From Centipeda artemidis DSM 19719 (GTDB taxonomy: Bacteria; Bacillota; Negativicutes; Selenomonadales; Selenomonadaceae): DNA of 64,000 nucleotides. The position numbers and the translations under genes were made by a program. Shown here piece by piece: positions 48,225 to 56,962 of this stretch. The stretch lies in assembly GCF_000426665.1 (NCBI RefSeq), contig NZ_AUFU01000001.1:434001-498000 (forward strand). Reading direction: 5' to 3'. Position 1 is the stretch's first letter. Each line of letters opens with the position of its first letter. Below the pieces are notes generated by a model. The model saw nothing but the letters and a program-made list of their open reading frames with translations. It did not search any database and was not told where the DNA came from.

Positions 48225-48566
48225 TTAGCGCTTTTCCCGAATGCGGGCAGCTTTGCCCGTGAGACCGCGCAGGTAGTAGAGTTTCGCCCGGCGAACGATG
48301 CCGCGGCGCGTCACCTCGATCTTTGCGATACGCGGGGAATGCACGGGGAAGAGACGCTCGACGCCGACGCCCGATGCGATGCGGCGCACGGTGAAAGTCT
48401 CGCGGACGCCCGTGCCCTGACGTCCGATGACGACGCCCTCGAACACCTGAATGCGCTCGCGCGTGCCCTCGACGATGCGGGCATGGACGCGGACGGTGTC
48501 GCCCGGTGCAAACTGCGGAATGTCGGAGCGAAGCTGCTCCTTCTCCAGGATCTCGATGATATTCAT
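48225..48566 (-). CDS. rplS: 50S ribosomal protein L19
   Basis: Subunit-interface protein. Contains [20 protein letters not shown] and [20 protein letters not shown], then [20 protein letters not shown]. 113 residues, ATG start with AAGGAGG upstream. First gene of the operon that continues to prfC; the usual trmD neighbour is not here. Confidence 0.98.
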   Translation of the reverse strand: MNIIEILEKEQLRSDIPQFAPGDTVRVHARIVEGTRERIQVFEGVVIGRQGTGVRETFTVRRIASGVGVERLFPVHSPRIAKIEVTRRGIVRRAKLYYLRGLTGKAARIREKR

Positions 48567-48639
48567 TGTTTTCCTCCTTCGATCAGATGTTCACGGACGC
48601 CCTCTGCGCCCGGCGGACCATCTATACACATACCTGATG

Positions 48640-48668
48640 ACTATAACATAAGATGCGCGCGGGTGCAA
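48640..48668 (-). promoter_or_regulatory. Promoter of rplS-lepB-xth-prfC
   Basis: TTGCAC (48663-48668) and TATAGT (48640-48645), 17 bp apart on the minus strand, about 74 bp before the rplS start. Confidence 0.8.
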
Positions 48669-48680
48669 GGAAAAATTTTT

Positions 48681-50480
48681 CTAGTCCCTATTTTCGCCGT
48701 TCCGGTCGGAATCACGTCCGGTGCAGTTTGGCGGCGGCATGGCTTGACTTCGCTTTACGCCGCGTTTTGGCATGTAGAGCGCCCAGTCCGGTTCACAGGT
48801 GACGCGGTTGCGTCCGTTTTGTTTCGACTCGTAGAGGGCGGTGTCCGCACGCTTTACGATGCAGTCTGCGGTATCCTCGTCGCTGCCGTACCAAACACCG
48901 ACACCGGCGCTGCACGTAACCTGATCCGAGGGGTGAATGCGTTCCTCGGAGACCGCCTCGCGGATCACGTTGGCGAATGCCTGCGCCTGCGCACCGTCGT
49001 AGTGCAGGCAGAGGAGGATGAACTCCTCGCCGCCCCAGCGGATGAGTATATGGCGCCGATCGAGAAAGGCTTTGATCGTGCGGGCAAAATTCACAAGCAC
49101 GACGTCGCCGACATCGTGACCGTAAGTGTCGTTGATGCGTTTGAAGTGGTCAATGTCAAACATGATCAGTGAGAACGGCTCGCCTGTGTCGCGGGCAATC
49201 CGCATGAAGTCGTGCACTGCCGACGGAAATTTGTTGCGGTTGTAGCAGCTCGTGAGAGGATCAACCTCCATACGCTTTGTGACCGCATCCACCTGACTTT
49301 CGAGCGATGCGGACAGATCGGAGAGATAGCGTTCGTTCGCCGCTCGGTCAAGGATCAGCCGGACAATAAAGAATGCCACTGTATAGATGCCGAACGGCAG
49401 GAGGTAAGTGTTCCACGCAAAGACACGGAACTGGAACGACAGCCCATCAAGAACCGCAAGTATCGACAGTGCGGCAAACGCAATGAGGATCGGACGGCAG
49501 TACATATTCCCCTTTTTGTGACAGCTCCAAAGCCAATAGGCTGTTGGAATGCCGCAGATAACGAGCGTGGGATAGAAGAAGAACCGCATAAGATACATGC
49601 CGTATAAGCCGCAGAGCTCAAGCACAACCGCGGCGAGAATAATGGCGATGTAGGCGTAGGAAACGCGCAGGACGCGCTTTTTATAATCCTCATCGATCAC
49701 ATGGTAGATGAGCCAATATCCCGCGAGAATGATGAGATATGCCGCCGTCATCTCGACATACCACCAAAACACAGGATAATCGAGCCAGAGCAGCATGAGA
49801 CTCGATGAGCCAAGCATCCACACAAAGAATATGAAGAGGAAGGTAATCAGACGCACATAGGTGGCGCGCAGTTTTTTCTCGGTAAAAAAGTAGACGCCGA
49901 GCAGAATGATGAAGATGACGAGCGCCGTCACACCGCTGACATAGGGGAAATCATGGAGAAAGACGTGTTCGATCAAATGGGAGGATTTATCCAGCCGTAC
50001 ACGGTCAAACTGTCCAAGAACCCACCGGTTGTCGGCATACACCTGCATGACAAGATGCCGCCCCGACGCCCAGGCAGGCAGGTTGACGAGGTGCCACTTG
50101 CGCCCGTATGTATAGTCGCGGTGCTTGAGTGCGCCATAGCGATAGATGGGAAGTCCGTCGAGAAACACCTGCACGGACTGATCGTTCGTCGAGAAAAAAA
50201 GACTGTCATCCGCCGCCGTATTCAGAGGAATAAACACGCGTACCCAAACGTAATGTTCATCGTTCGGGACGGCAACGCCGTACTGTGGATTGAATTTCCG
50301 CCACTGCCCCTCTTCCGGCGAAAAATTCGGCGGCCGCTTCGCGGGGGTCTGCGGCATTGGTGTGCTTTCTGCCCAGTATTCCCATTCCAAATCGGTCGCC
50401 GCCGCAGATACCGCATGCCCGAAGCATAGTATAACTGCAGCAATCAGCGTCCCGATCAGCGAATACAGATGCGATCGCAC
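48681..50480 (-). CDS. Membrane diguanylate cyclase (7TM sensor with GGDEF)
   Basis: 599 residues. A signal sequence (LIGTLIAAVILCFGHAVSAA) and an extracytoplasmic beta-rich sensor of about 165 residues precede seven membrane helices and a cytoplasmic GGDEF domain (about 410-570). The active-site loop is RWGGEEF, so it should make cyclic di-GMP from GTP, with FDIDHFKRINDTYGHDVGD as the substrate helix. The product-inhibition I-site RxxD is DRRH here, so feedback control is probably absent. The GTG at 50480 is chosen because GGGGAGG lies 7 nt upstream. It follows aroB by 56 bp and may be in that operon. No EAL or PilZ gene is in the window. Confidence 0.92.
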   Translation of the reverse strand: MRSHLYSLIGTLIAAVILCFGHAVSAAATDLEWEYWAESTPMPQTPAKRPPNFSPEEGQWRKFNPQYGVAVPNDEHYVWVRVFIPLNTAADDSLFFSTNDQSVQVFLDGLPIYRYGALKHRDYTYGRKWHLVNLPAWASGRHLVMQVYADNRWVLGQFDRVRLDKSSHLIEHVFLHDFPYVSGVTALVIFIILLGVYFFTEKKLRATYVRLITFLFIFFVWMLGSSSLMLLWLDYPVFWWYVEMTAAYLIILAGYWLIYHVIDEDYKKRVLRVSYAYIAIILAAVVLELCGLYGMYLMRFFFYPTLVICGIPTAYWLWSCHKKGNMYCRPILIAFAALSILAVLDGLSFQFRVFAWNTYLLPFGIYTVAFFIVRLILDRAANERYLSDLSASLESQVDAVTKRMEVDPLTSCYNRNKFPSAVHDFMRIARDTGEPFSLIMFDIDHFKRINDTYGHDVGDVVLVNFARTIKAFLDRRHILIRWGGEEFILLCLHYDGAQAQAFANVIREAVSEERIHPSDQVTCSAGVGVWYGSDEDTADCIVKRADTALYESKQNGRNRVTCEPDWALYMPKRGVKRSQAMPPPNCTGRDSDRNGENRD

Positions 50481-50536
50481 ACACTCACCTCCCCACATTG
50501 TTCATTCGTTGAAAATAAGTTTTTCTTAAGTGCACT

Positions 50537-51628
50537 TCAGGGACCTTTGACTATTTTTGCCAACGCACGCCGCACCGTCTCCTCCGGCACATCGGCGCGT
50601 ACCTCCGTGCTCCCGATGCCCTTCGCAAGCACCCAGTGGAGACGCCCCCCGACGGTCTTTTTATCGTGAAAGAGATCGGCGTACATCGCATCAGGTGCGA
50701 CGCCCTCCGCGCACAGCGGCAGCCCGACACCGCAAAGAAGGGCTTCGATGCGTGCGCGCTCCTCCGGCGCGAGCAGTCCCATCTCCTCACTGATATACGC
50801 CGCACCGACCATGCCGACGGCGACCGCTTCACCATGACGATACCGCGTGTAGCCTGTCTCCGTCTCGACGGCGTGGGCGATCGTATGTCCGAAATTGAGG
50901 ATGCGCCGAAGCCCGCCCTCGTACTCGTCGCGTGCAACGACGTCCGCCTTGATCTCGCAGGAGCGCGCGATCATATGTATCGCGGCTTCCCGCCGGAGTG
51001 CACACACATCGCCGGTGTGTTCCGCAAGCCATGTGAAGAAATCCGCGTCCGAGATGATGCCGTATTTGATGATCTCCCCGAGTCCCGAAGCGATCTCACG
51101 CGGCGGGAGCGCGTGCAGGAAATCGAGGTCGATAAAGACCGCCGCAGGCTGATAGAACGCGCCGATGAGATTCTTTCCGAGCGGATGATTGACGGCGACC
51201 TTGCCGCCGACACTCGAATCCACCTGTGCGAGGAGGCTGGTCGGTATCTGGACAAAGGGCACACCGCGCATATACGTTGCCGCAATAAATCCTGCGAGGT
51301 CGCCGACGACGCCGCCGCCAAGCGCAAAGATCGGCGACCTGCGGTCAAGCCCGAGCTCGATGGCGCGCGTGTAGATGAGGTTCGCCATGTCGAGCGATTT
51401 CGACGGCTCTCCCGCGGGAATCGTGACGATCTCGGCCGCAATCCCCGCGCGTGTGAGTGTCTCGGCGACCTGTGCGCCATAGAGCGCGCCAACCTGCGCG
51501 TCGGTCACAAGCAGTCCGCGCGAAGAGAAGTCCGCCGCGCGCACGAATGCCGCGAGCTCGTCCATGAGTCCGCCGCCGATATAGATATGATAGCTGCGCT
51601 CTCCGAGCGCGACTTCTACCGTTCGCAT
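50537..51628 (-). CDS. aroB: 3-dehydroquinate synthase
   Basis: Second step of the shikimate pathway; NAD- and metal-dependent. NAD/metal motifs are GGGVVGDLAGFIAATYMRGV near residue 95, IPTSLLAQVDSSVGGKVAVN, then ILNFGHTIAHAVE near residue 250 with metal-binding His. 363 residues from the ATG at 51628, which lies 2 bp after the aroK stop with GGAG upstream; an ATG five codons earlier is inside aroK. Confidence 0.96.
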   Translation of the reverse strand: MRTVEVALGERSYHIYIGGGLMDELAAFVRAADFSSRGLLVTDAQVGALYGAQVAETLTRAGIAAEIVTIPAGEPSKSLDMANLIYTRAIELGLDRRSPIFALGGGVVGDLAGFIAATYMRGVPFVQIPTSLLAQVDSSVGGKVAVNHPLGKNLIGAFYQPAAVFIDLDFLHALPPREIASGLGEIIKYGIISDADFFTWLAEHTGDVCALRREAAIHMIARSCEIKADVVARDEYEGGLRRILNFGHTIAHAVETETGYTRYRHGEAVAVGMVGAAYISEEMGLLAPEERARIEALLCGVGLPLCAEGVAPDAMYADLFHDKKTVGGRLHWVLAKGIGSTEVRADVPEETVRRALAKIVKGP

Positions 51629-51630
51629 TG

Positions 51631-52152
51631 TTATTTTCTCCATATCCGTATGGTCTGCATAATATGCTCTGCGATCTCGAGCGGCGCGCGTCCCGTCGTG
51701 TCAACGGTAACGTCCGCGCCTGCGTAGAGGAGCCGCCGCTCCTCCATAAGCGCGGCGACGGCGGCACGGCGATCCCCCTCATCCGCACGGTCGAGCACAG
51801 GGCGCTGCCCGCGCGCCGCCGTACGTGCAAGGATGGTATCAATGTCTGCGGTCAGCGCAACGATGATGCCGTTTTTACGCAGCGCTCGCATGTTCTCCGC
51901 GTCCTTGACAACGCCGCCGCCCGTCGCAACGACGAGGTTCCCGCGCGCCGCCGCTGCGGCGACCGCTTCCTTTTCGCGAGCGCGGAAGTATGGCTCGCCG
52001 TGGCGGACAAACATCTCGGGGATGGTCATGCCGTGCGCTTCCTCGATCTTTTTATCGAGATCGTGAAAAGCGCAGCCGAGCCGCGCTGCTAGAAGACGCC
52101 CGACGCTCGTCTTGCCCGTCCCCATAAAACCGATCAAAACGATGTTTTTCAT
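51631..52152 (-). CDS. aroK: Shikimate kinase
   Basis: Phosphorylates shikimate at the 3-hydroxyl with ATP. P-loop GFMGTGKTSVGRLLAARLG at residues 8-26, shikimate-binding FHDLDKKIEE, and VATGGGVVKDAENM near residue 75; the LID has RPVLDRADEGDRR. 173 residues. Its ATG overlaps the aroC stop (ATGA), showing coupling. Confidence 0.96.
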   Translation of the reverse strand: MKNIVLIGFMGTGKTSVGRLLAARLGCAFHDLDKKIEEAHGMTIPEMFVRHGEPYFRAREKEAVAAAAARGNLVVATGGGVVKDAENMRALRKNGIIVALTADIDTILARTAARGQRPVLDRADEGDRRAAVAALMEERRLLYAGADVTVDTTGRAPLEIAEHIMQTIRIWRK

Positions 52153-53318
52153 ACGTCCTGCCATCTGCTGTCAATACGCGCGCGATATGCCGCAAGGGAC
52201 GCCATGAGATCCGTCATCGTATCCGCGTGGAACATGGTGCAGACCGCGTCCGCGAGTACGAATGAGAGCATCGCCTCGCCGACGGCGGATGCGGCGGGCA
52301 CGGCACAGCAGTCGCTGCGTTCCTTTGCGGCAGACACTTCTTTCTTCGATGCGATATCGATCGTATGAAGCGGTGCCATGAGCGTCGGGATGGGCTTCAT
52401 CACGGCGCGCACGACGAGCGGTTCTCCGTTTGTCATACCGCCCTCGAGTCCGCCTGCGCGGTTCGTGCGGCGATATGGACGCCCGTCCGCGTCCATATAG
52501 ATTTCGTCATGAATCTCGCTGCCCGGCACATGCGCGCAGGCAAATCCCGCGCCGATCTCGACGCCCTTGATCGCCTGAATGGACATGAGCGCCCCTGCGA
52601 GCCGCCCATCGAGCCGCCGATCCCACTGCACATGTGAACCGAGCCCTGCGGGAAGCCCGCGCACAACGATCTCAAAGATGCCGCCGAGGGTATCGCCCAC
52701 CGCCTTTGCCGCGTCGATGCGCGCCTTCATGCGTACCGCGGCGTCCGGATCGCAGCAGCTCAGGTCGGCGCTGTTCGTGACGCCGATGTCCTCGTCGCGG
52801 ATCGCCGCGCGGTTCACCGCTTCGCCGCCGATCACCGTTACATGCGACGCAACGGTGATCCCGAGTTCCCGCAGCAGCGCGCCGCAGACTGCACCGACGG
52901 CAACGCGCATGGTTGTCTCCCGCGCGCTCGACCGCTCAAGGATGTCGCGTGCGTCCGTGCGTTCATATTTCAACACGCCCGTCAGATCGGCATGTCCCGG
53001 GCGCACCGCCGTGACCTTTGCACCTGCGGGTGCACCGAAGGGATCCATGCGATCCGTCCAGTTTTCAAAATCGCGATTGACCACCTGCAAGGTGAGCGGC
53101 GAACCAAGGGTCTCGCCGAACCGCATTCCTGAAAGCACCGTGACGCGATCCGTCTCGATCTTCATGCGGTCGCCGCGCCCGTATCCGCGCTGTCTACGTG
53201 CGAGTGCATCGTCGATCGCCGCACGCGGGATCCTGAGCCCGGCAGGCACCCCCTCGAGTATCGCCGTGAGCGCCGCACCGTGCGACTCACCCGCCGTCAT
53301 AAAACGCAGTCCGCCCAT
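52149..53318 (-). CDS. aroC: Chorismate synthase
   Basis: Last step to chorismate, using reduced FMN. Signatures are MTAGESHGAALTAILEGVPA near the start, RRQRGYGRGDRMKIETDRV, a central ARETTMRVAVGAVCGALLRE and the C-terminal SDCCAVPAASAVGEAM. 389 residues. ATG start with AAGGGAT upstream. First gene of aroC-aroK-aroB, with its own promoter between pilO and aroC. Confidence 0.97.
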   Translation of the reverse strand: MGGLRFMTAGESHGAALTAILEGVPAGLRIPRAAIDDALARRQRGYGRGDRMKIETDRVTVLSGMRFGETLGSPLTLQVVNRDFENWTDRMDPFGAPAGAKVTAVRPGHADLTGVLKYERTDARDILERSSARETTMRVAVGAVCGALLRELGITVASHVTVIGGEAVNRAAIRDEDIGVTNSADLSCCDPDAAVRMKARIDAAKAVGDTLGGIFEIVVRGLPAGLGSHVQWDRRLDGRLAGALMSIQAIKGVEIGAGFACAHVPGSEIHDEIYMDADGRPYRRTNRAGGLEGGMTNGEPLVVRAVMKPIPTLMAPLHTIDIASKKEVSAAKERSDCCAVPAASAVGEAMLSFVLADAVCTMFHADTMTDLMASLAAYRARIDSRWQDV

Positions 53319-53358
53319 TGATATCCCTTCCCATGCCTATAATCCATAATCATTATCT

Positions 53359-53387
53359 ATAATATTCTATTTGCGATACAAAAACAA
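53359..53387 (-). promoter_or_regulatory. Promoter of aroC-aroK-aroB with Fur-like palindrome beside it
   Basis: TTGTTT (53382-53387) and TATTAT (53359-53364), 17 bp apart on the minus strand. Directly downstream lies the perfect palindrome ATAATCATTAT (53346-53356), the core of the Fur consensus. Confidence 0.65.
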
Positions 53388-53403
53388 GAGTGTAACCATA
53401 ACA

Positions 53404-53946
53404 TCACGGCAGATTTTTATCTCGTGCCTGTACCGCAGATGCGATTTCGACGATGAGCACACAGTGCAGGATTCCTTCGTCCGCCTTGATCTCCATATCG
53501 CCCAAGCGAACGGCACGCGCCCCCTCCGTGAGCGCATGCAGGAAATCGAGGACGGCGTAATAATTCCCGTGAAAGGACAGCTCGATTGGCAGGACGGTCA
53601 GCGCATCCGCACTCAGGGGCGGCTGCGGCGCGACAGCATCGATCGTCACGCCCGCCGCATGTGCCGTGTGCTCCACATCGGTGAGGAACGCGCCTTGACC
53701 GAGTATATCCGGAAGCGCGTCACTGTATGTACTGCGGCGCAGGTCAAGCCGGGCGGTCTCCGTCTCGTCCGCGCGGCGATATGATGCGAGCCGTGCGAGC
53801 TGCGTATGAGCCGCCGCACATTCCTTCTGTGCACTCAGACGCGCCGATGCGATATACGGCGCAAGGAAAAATACATAGAGCCCCCCGAGGATCAGCAGTC
53901 CGCCCGCGGCAATCCGCAATCGTCCGCACATCGAAAAACGCCCCAT
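53404..53946 (-). CDS. PilO-like type IV pilus inner-membrane protein
   Basis: 180 residues: a short cytoplasmic tail, one membrane helix (AAGGLLILGGLYVFFLAPYI), a coiled-coil stretch and a small periplasmic ferredoxin-like domain with LPIELSFHGNYYAVLDFLHA, the hallmark of PilO/GspM. PilO pairs with PilN and links the inner-membrane platform to PilP/PilQ. The ATG at 53946 lies 2 bp after the PilMN stop with GAGG upstream. Family assignment is good; sequence divergence makes the exact orthologue uncertain. Confidence 0.82.
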   Translation of the reverse strand: MGRFSMCGRLRIAAGGLLILGGLYVFFLAPYIASARLSAQKECAAAHTQLARLASYRRADETETARLDLRRSTYSDALPDILGQGAFLTDVEHTAHAAGVTIDAVAPQPPLSADALTVLPIELSFHGNYYAVLDFLHALTEGARAVRLGDMEIKADEGILHCVLIVEIASAVQARDKNLP

Positions 53947-53948
53947 CC

Positions 53949-55148
53949 TCACACCTCGCTCCGCCATGCCGCGCGCAGGACAAAATGCACATGCGCAGGC
54001 TCTCCCGCCGCACCACGTTCATGCTCCGCGCGCTCGAGCGTAATACCGTCGGGGAATCCGGCATCTTCCTGCAGGCGTGTCATCATCGCAGTCAGCGCCG
54101 CATAGTGCACTGCCTCTCCTTCAATGCGCAGCATTTGCCCCTCCGCGTTGAGCGCTGTAAGACGTACGCCGCCCCCCGCCGCCGTGCCAAGCCGAATGAG
54201 CAGCGCCCTCAGCGGACGACTCTCCGATAGGAACGCACCAAGCAGCTGCGCCCGTTCTTCCATATCGGCACGCAGCTCAGTCTCTTCTTCCAACCGGTTC
54301 TGATCGGCACTGTGCAGAAGAAGTTCCGCGCGCATCTCATCCCGTGCCTGCACAGCCGTCATATAGGAACCGATGTCAGACGCGATTCCCCAAAAGAGCA
54401 CTGCGGCAAGTACGGCAACTGCCGCTGCAGCACAGCGGCAGAGGTTTATTGCCTTCTGCGTGCTGCCCCAATAGCACTGTGCGGGCGTCTCCGGATGAAA
54501 GAGCAGCCCCGCGTAAATCGCGGGCAGCACTTCCTCGTCCACGGATGTCTCCGATTCGGAATTCGTTTGTGCCCACGGCAGCGGGGCGGCACGTGCCGCT
54601 TCAATCTGTGGGGCAAGCATACCGCCGCCCGGCGGACAAACAGTCAGGCGCTGCAGAGAAAGCCCCGCTTCGGCAAAAGCCGCATATACCGCCCGCACCT
54701 GTACTGCGGGCATTACCGCCGTCCAATAGCGATACGGCGGCACATCGGTCAGCGGTGTGCAGCAAAGCATTTTCTCTTCGATATGGGCATCCCCCTCTGT
54801 CTCTGCGCGAATCAACCAGAGGAGCGCGCGCCGCAGCTCTTCGCCGGTAAGAGCTGCAGGCAGTTCCCTCTGCACAATATTTGCAGCCGCTTCAGGCAGG
54901 GCAAGTGCAAGCGGCAAATGGGTCTCCTCCCTGCGCGCGAGTTCTTCCCGAACGAGCCCCGCGAGCCGCCCGGGATCGTCCTCCGCCTGCCACACATCCG
55001 TCGTCCTGCGCAGCATAGACACCGACCATACACCGGCAGTATCGTCCGGCGCGCAAAGATGCGCATAGACGAGACCGTGTGCGCTTGGATAGATGCCGAC
55101 CGCTTCGCGCACCGGATGCAGGTATTTAGAAAAAACGCTGCCAAACAT
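53949..55148 (-). CDS. PilM-PilN fusion-type pilus assembly protein
   Basis: 399 residues in two parts. Residues 1-235 resemble an actin-fold PilM/MshI domain (AVGIYPSAHGLVYAHLC, LPLALALPEAAANIVQRELP, AGLSLQRLTVCPPGGG) but lack a clear full set of ATP motifs. Then a membrane helix (AAAAVAVLAAVLFWGIA), a coiled coil and a periplasmic PilN-like domain (LLIRLGTAAGGGVRLTALNA, LRIEGEAVHYAALTAMMTRL) follow. In most bacteria these are two genes. The ATG at 55148 has GGGAGGA upstream and lies inside the previous gene's last 23 bp. Confidence 0.78.
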   Translation of the reverse strand: MFGSVFSKYLHPVREAVGIYPSAHGLVYAHLCAPDDTAGVWSVSMLRRTTDVWQAEDDPGRLAGLVREELARREETHLPLALALPEAAANIVQRELPAALTGEELRRALLWLIRAETEGDAHIEEKMLCCTPLTDVPPYRYWTAVMPAVQVRAVYAAFAEAGLSLQRLTVCPPGGGMLAPQIEAARAAPLPWAQTNSESETSVDEEVLPAIYAGLLFHPETPAQCYWGSTQKAINLCRCAAAAVAVLAAVLFWGIASDIGSYMTAVQARDEMRAELLLHSADQNRLEEETELRADMEERAQLLGAFLSESRPLRALLIRLGTAAGGGVRLTALNAEGQMLRIEGEAVHYAALTAMMTRLQEDAGFPDGITLERAEHERGAAGEPAHVHFVLRAAWRSEV

Positions 55149-55596
55149 AGCGTTCCTCCCTCTCATGCTTTTTCATAGCGGCGCGCACGAGCTTGCCGCG
55201 CAGCCAGTCCGCACCGTCGTCGATATGCGGCTTTTCATGATCCACGGCGGCGGCGATCAGATAGATCTGCCCACCCGCACGTGTCTCGACAAAGACGCGC
55301 ACCTCAATATCGCCCGTCACGGGAACCGAGCCGACGGAAAGCTCCTTGCGCCACCCCGATTTCGGCATTTCCCCATACGCCTCAGAGGACTGTTCCAAGG
55401 CCGCAGCAGCCGTCTCGATCCCGCTCTCCGCCGCAAGCCGCAGTTGGGTCTCGCGCTCATACTCTGCGGCAATGATCGTACTTGTGCGCATAAAATGAAC
55501 CGCGCCGAGCGCGAGCAAGAGAACGGCCGCGAGCATCCCGAGGCCAAGCACTGAAACCGCACCGCGCTCATCACGGCGCAGGACATCAGCGCACAT
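55126..55596 (-). CDS. PilX-like minor pilus protein
   Basis: 156 residues. A hydrophobic N-terminal segment after RDERG (AVSVLGLGMLAAVLLLALGA) with Gly at the possible cleavage point suggests a class III-like prepilin of the PilX/GspK type; position +5 is not Glu. The body has AAESGIETAAAALEQSSEAY, a PilX_N hallmark. The start overlaps the previous gene by 11 bp and the end overlaps PilMN by 23 bp, so it is embedded in the pilus operon. Confidence 0.75.
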   Translation of the reverse strand: MCADVLRRDERGAVSVLGLGMLAAVLLLALGAVHFMRTSTIIAAEYERETQLRLAAESGIETAAAALEQSSEAYGEMPKSGWRKELSVGSVPVTGDIEVRVFVETRAGGQIYLIAAAVDHEKPHIDDGADWLRGKLVRAAMKKHEREERYVWQRFF

Positions 55597-56098
55597 CTCC
55601 CTGCCCCTTTAGATACACACGCGTCTCGAGCGTATACGTATGTCCTGTGACGACACTCTCCCCCGTCATGCGGATGTGATAAAGCGGCACCGCATCCTCC
55701 TGCTCAATAGAAAGTTCCGAAATATGTACGCCCGCACCTGCAAATGAGCCCGTCATGGGAAACGACGCATAGTTGACGACCAGACGCCCCGCATCCACCC
55801 AATACCGCGTCTGCATCCGCCCCGTCTCAATATTCCTCTGCATTTCGTATCCACCTTGAAAATGCGGTTCAATGCGGTCAGAGAGGAGCGCTGACTCAAC
55901 GATACGGGCAAAGGCGCTCTGCATCTCCTGCCGCAGCTCCGCATCCGCAATCTGCCGTGCATAGTTTTGTCGGCTCCATAGAACAGCAACCATGAGAAAA
56001 GTCAGGAAAAGCACAATGATCGGAAGCCCTGCCGCAAGCTCGGCGAGAATCATGCCCGTCTCTTCTGCGCGCTCTTTATGTCCCGCTCTACGTCCCAT
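55586..56098 (-). CDS. PilW/GspJ-like minor pilin
   Basis: 170 residues with a prepilin leader of 16 residues ending EETG, then MILAELAAGLPIIVLFLTFL: Gly at -1 and Glu at +5, matching prepilin peptidase sites. The rest is beta-rich as in minor pilins. The ATG at 56098 is chosen (GGAGG 9 nt upstream) over one 7 codons earlier. It overlaps its neighbours on both sides by about 10 bp. Confidence 0.75.
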   Translation of the reverse strand: MGRRAGHKERAEETGMILAELAAGLPIIVLFLTFLMVAVLWSRQNYARQIADAELRQEMQSAFARIVESALLSDRIEPHFQGGYEMQRNIETGRMQTRYWVDAGRLVVNYASFPMTGSFAGAGVHISELSIEQEDAVPLYHIRMTGESVVTGHTYTLETRVYLKGQGDVR

Positions 56099-56471
56099 GT
56101 GCCCGCAGCCTCCGTACAAACTCCGCAGTTCGCTCCCGCCCCCATACCGTCCATGAGATGCGCTGCGTCACGTCATAAAACATATTGTCGACATTAATTT
56201 GCATTGTCATCGTATAGTCAACGTCATTTCGTAATACGGTTATGGTATTGCTCTCTATATGCTCTCCCGCATCGAGCCGCGCTTCCAGCAGAGAAAATTC
56301 TTCCCGTGCGATGAGCGCCGCATCCATGCGCGTACGCCCCTCCGCTTCGAGCAGTGCCGTCCGCGCAAAGATACCAAGCACCGCTGCCATAGCGAGAACA
56401 ATCAACCCAAGCGCAGCGGTCTCGAAGAGAAGGTAGCCCGCAGCATCATTCTTCGCCGCTCGCCGTCTCAC
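56088..56471 (-). CDS. PilV/GspI-like minor pilin
   Basis: 127 residues. Leader MRRRAAKNDAAG then YLLFETAALGLIVLAMAAVL: Gly at -1, Glu at +5, a clear prepilin peptidase site. The GTG start overlaps the previous gene's stop by 4 bp (GTGA). Small beta-rich body, as in PilV or GspI. Exact subclass is uncertain. Confidence 0.75.
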   Translation of the reverse strand: MRRRAAKNDAAGYLLFETAALGLIVLAMAAVLGIFARTALLEAEGRTRMDAALIAREEFSLLEARLDAGEHIESNTITVLRNDVDYTMTMQINVDNMFYDVTQRISWTVWGRERTAEFVRRLRAHGT

Positions 56472-56962
56472 GGTGTCCCCCGCGCAAGACGAATCCGCGC
56501 CGCACGATCGATAACGACGTCCACAAAATCCTCCTTATGCCCAAGAGCATAGACGCGAATCGTCATATTCCCGCCCTCCCGCGAGATGCCCCCGTTCCCG
56601 TCAAATACAGCAGGACGGTCGCTGCGGCTGTCACGCTCCAGGCGTACGAGCGGCAGTGTGCTGTGCGATTGGACACGCCCTTCGAGGTGATGGCGAATAT
56701 CATAACCGTCTGCCCGGATGAAGAGGGTCGGCTCGCGAAAGCCCGCCCGATCCCGATCGAGTACGTAGAGTACAGTCGCGGTCGTACGGCTGATCGCCTG
56801 TATCCGGCGCAGTTCTGCAGCAAGCCGCATTGCTTCGTACGTCACTGCCGCCCGCGTATAGACGCGGTGTCCCAGCGGCAGCGCCGCACTGAGCAGCACT
56901 GTCAGTATGGACAGCCCTATGAGCATCTCGACAAGCGCCATGCCGCGCATCTGCGCACACAT
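56468..56962 (-). CDS. GspH/FimT-like pseudopilin
   Basis: 164 residues. Short leader MCAQMRG then MALVEMLIGLSILTVLLSAA: Gly at -1 and Glu at +5. The body contains AAELRRIQAISRTTATVLYV and ALGHKEDFVDVVI, the GspH/FimT pattern. The ATG overlaps the last base of the prepilin peptidase gene (TGATG); the reading frame is open far upstream but that part lies inside the peptidase gene. Confidence 0.8.
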   Translation of the reverse strand: MCAQMRGMALVEMLIGLSILTVLLSAALPLGHRVYTRAAVTYEAMRLAAELRRIQAISRTTATVLYVLDRDRAGFREPTLFIRADGYDIRHHLEGRVQSHSTLPLVRLERDSRSDRPAVFDGNGGISREGGNMTIRVYALGHKEDFVDVVIDRAARIRLARGTP

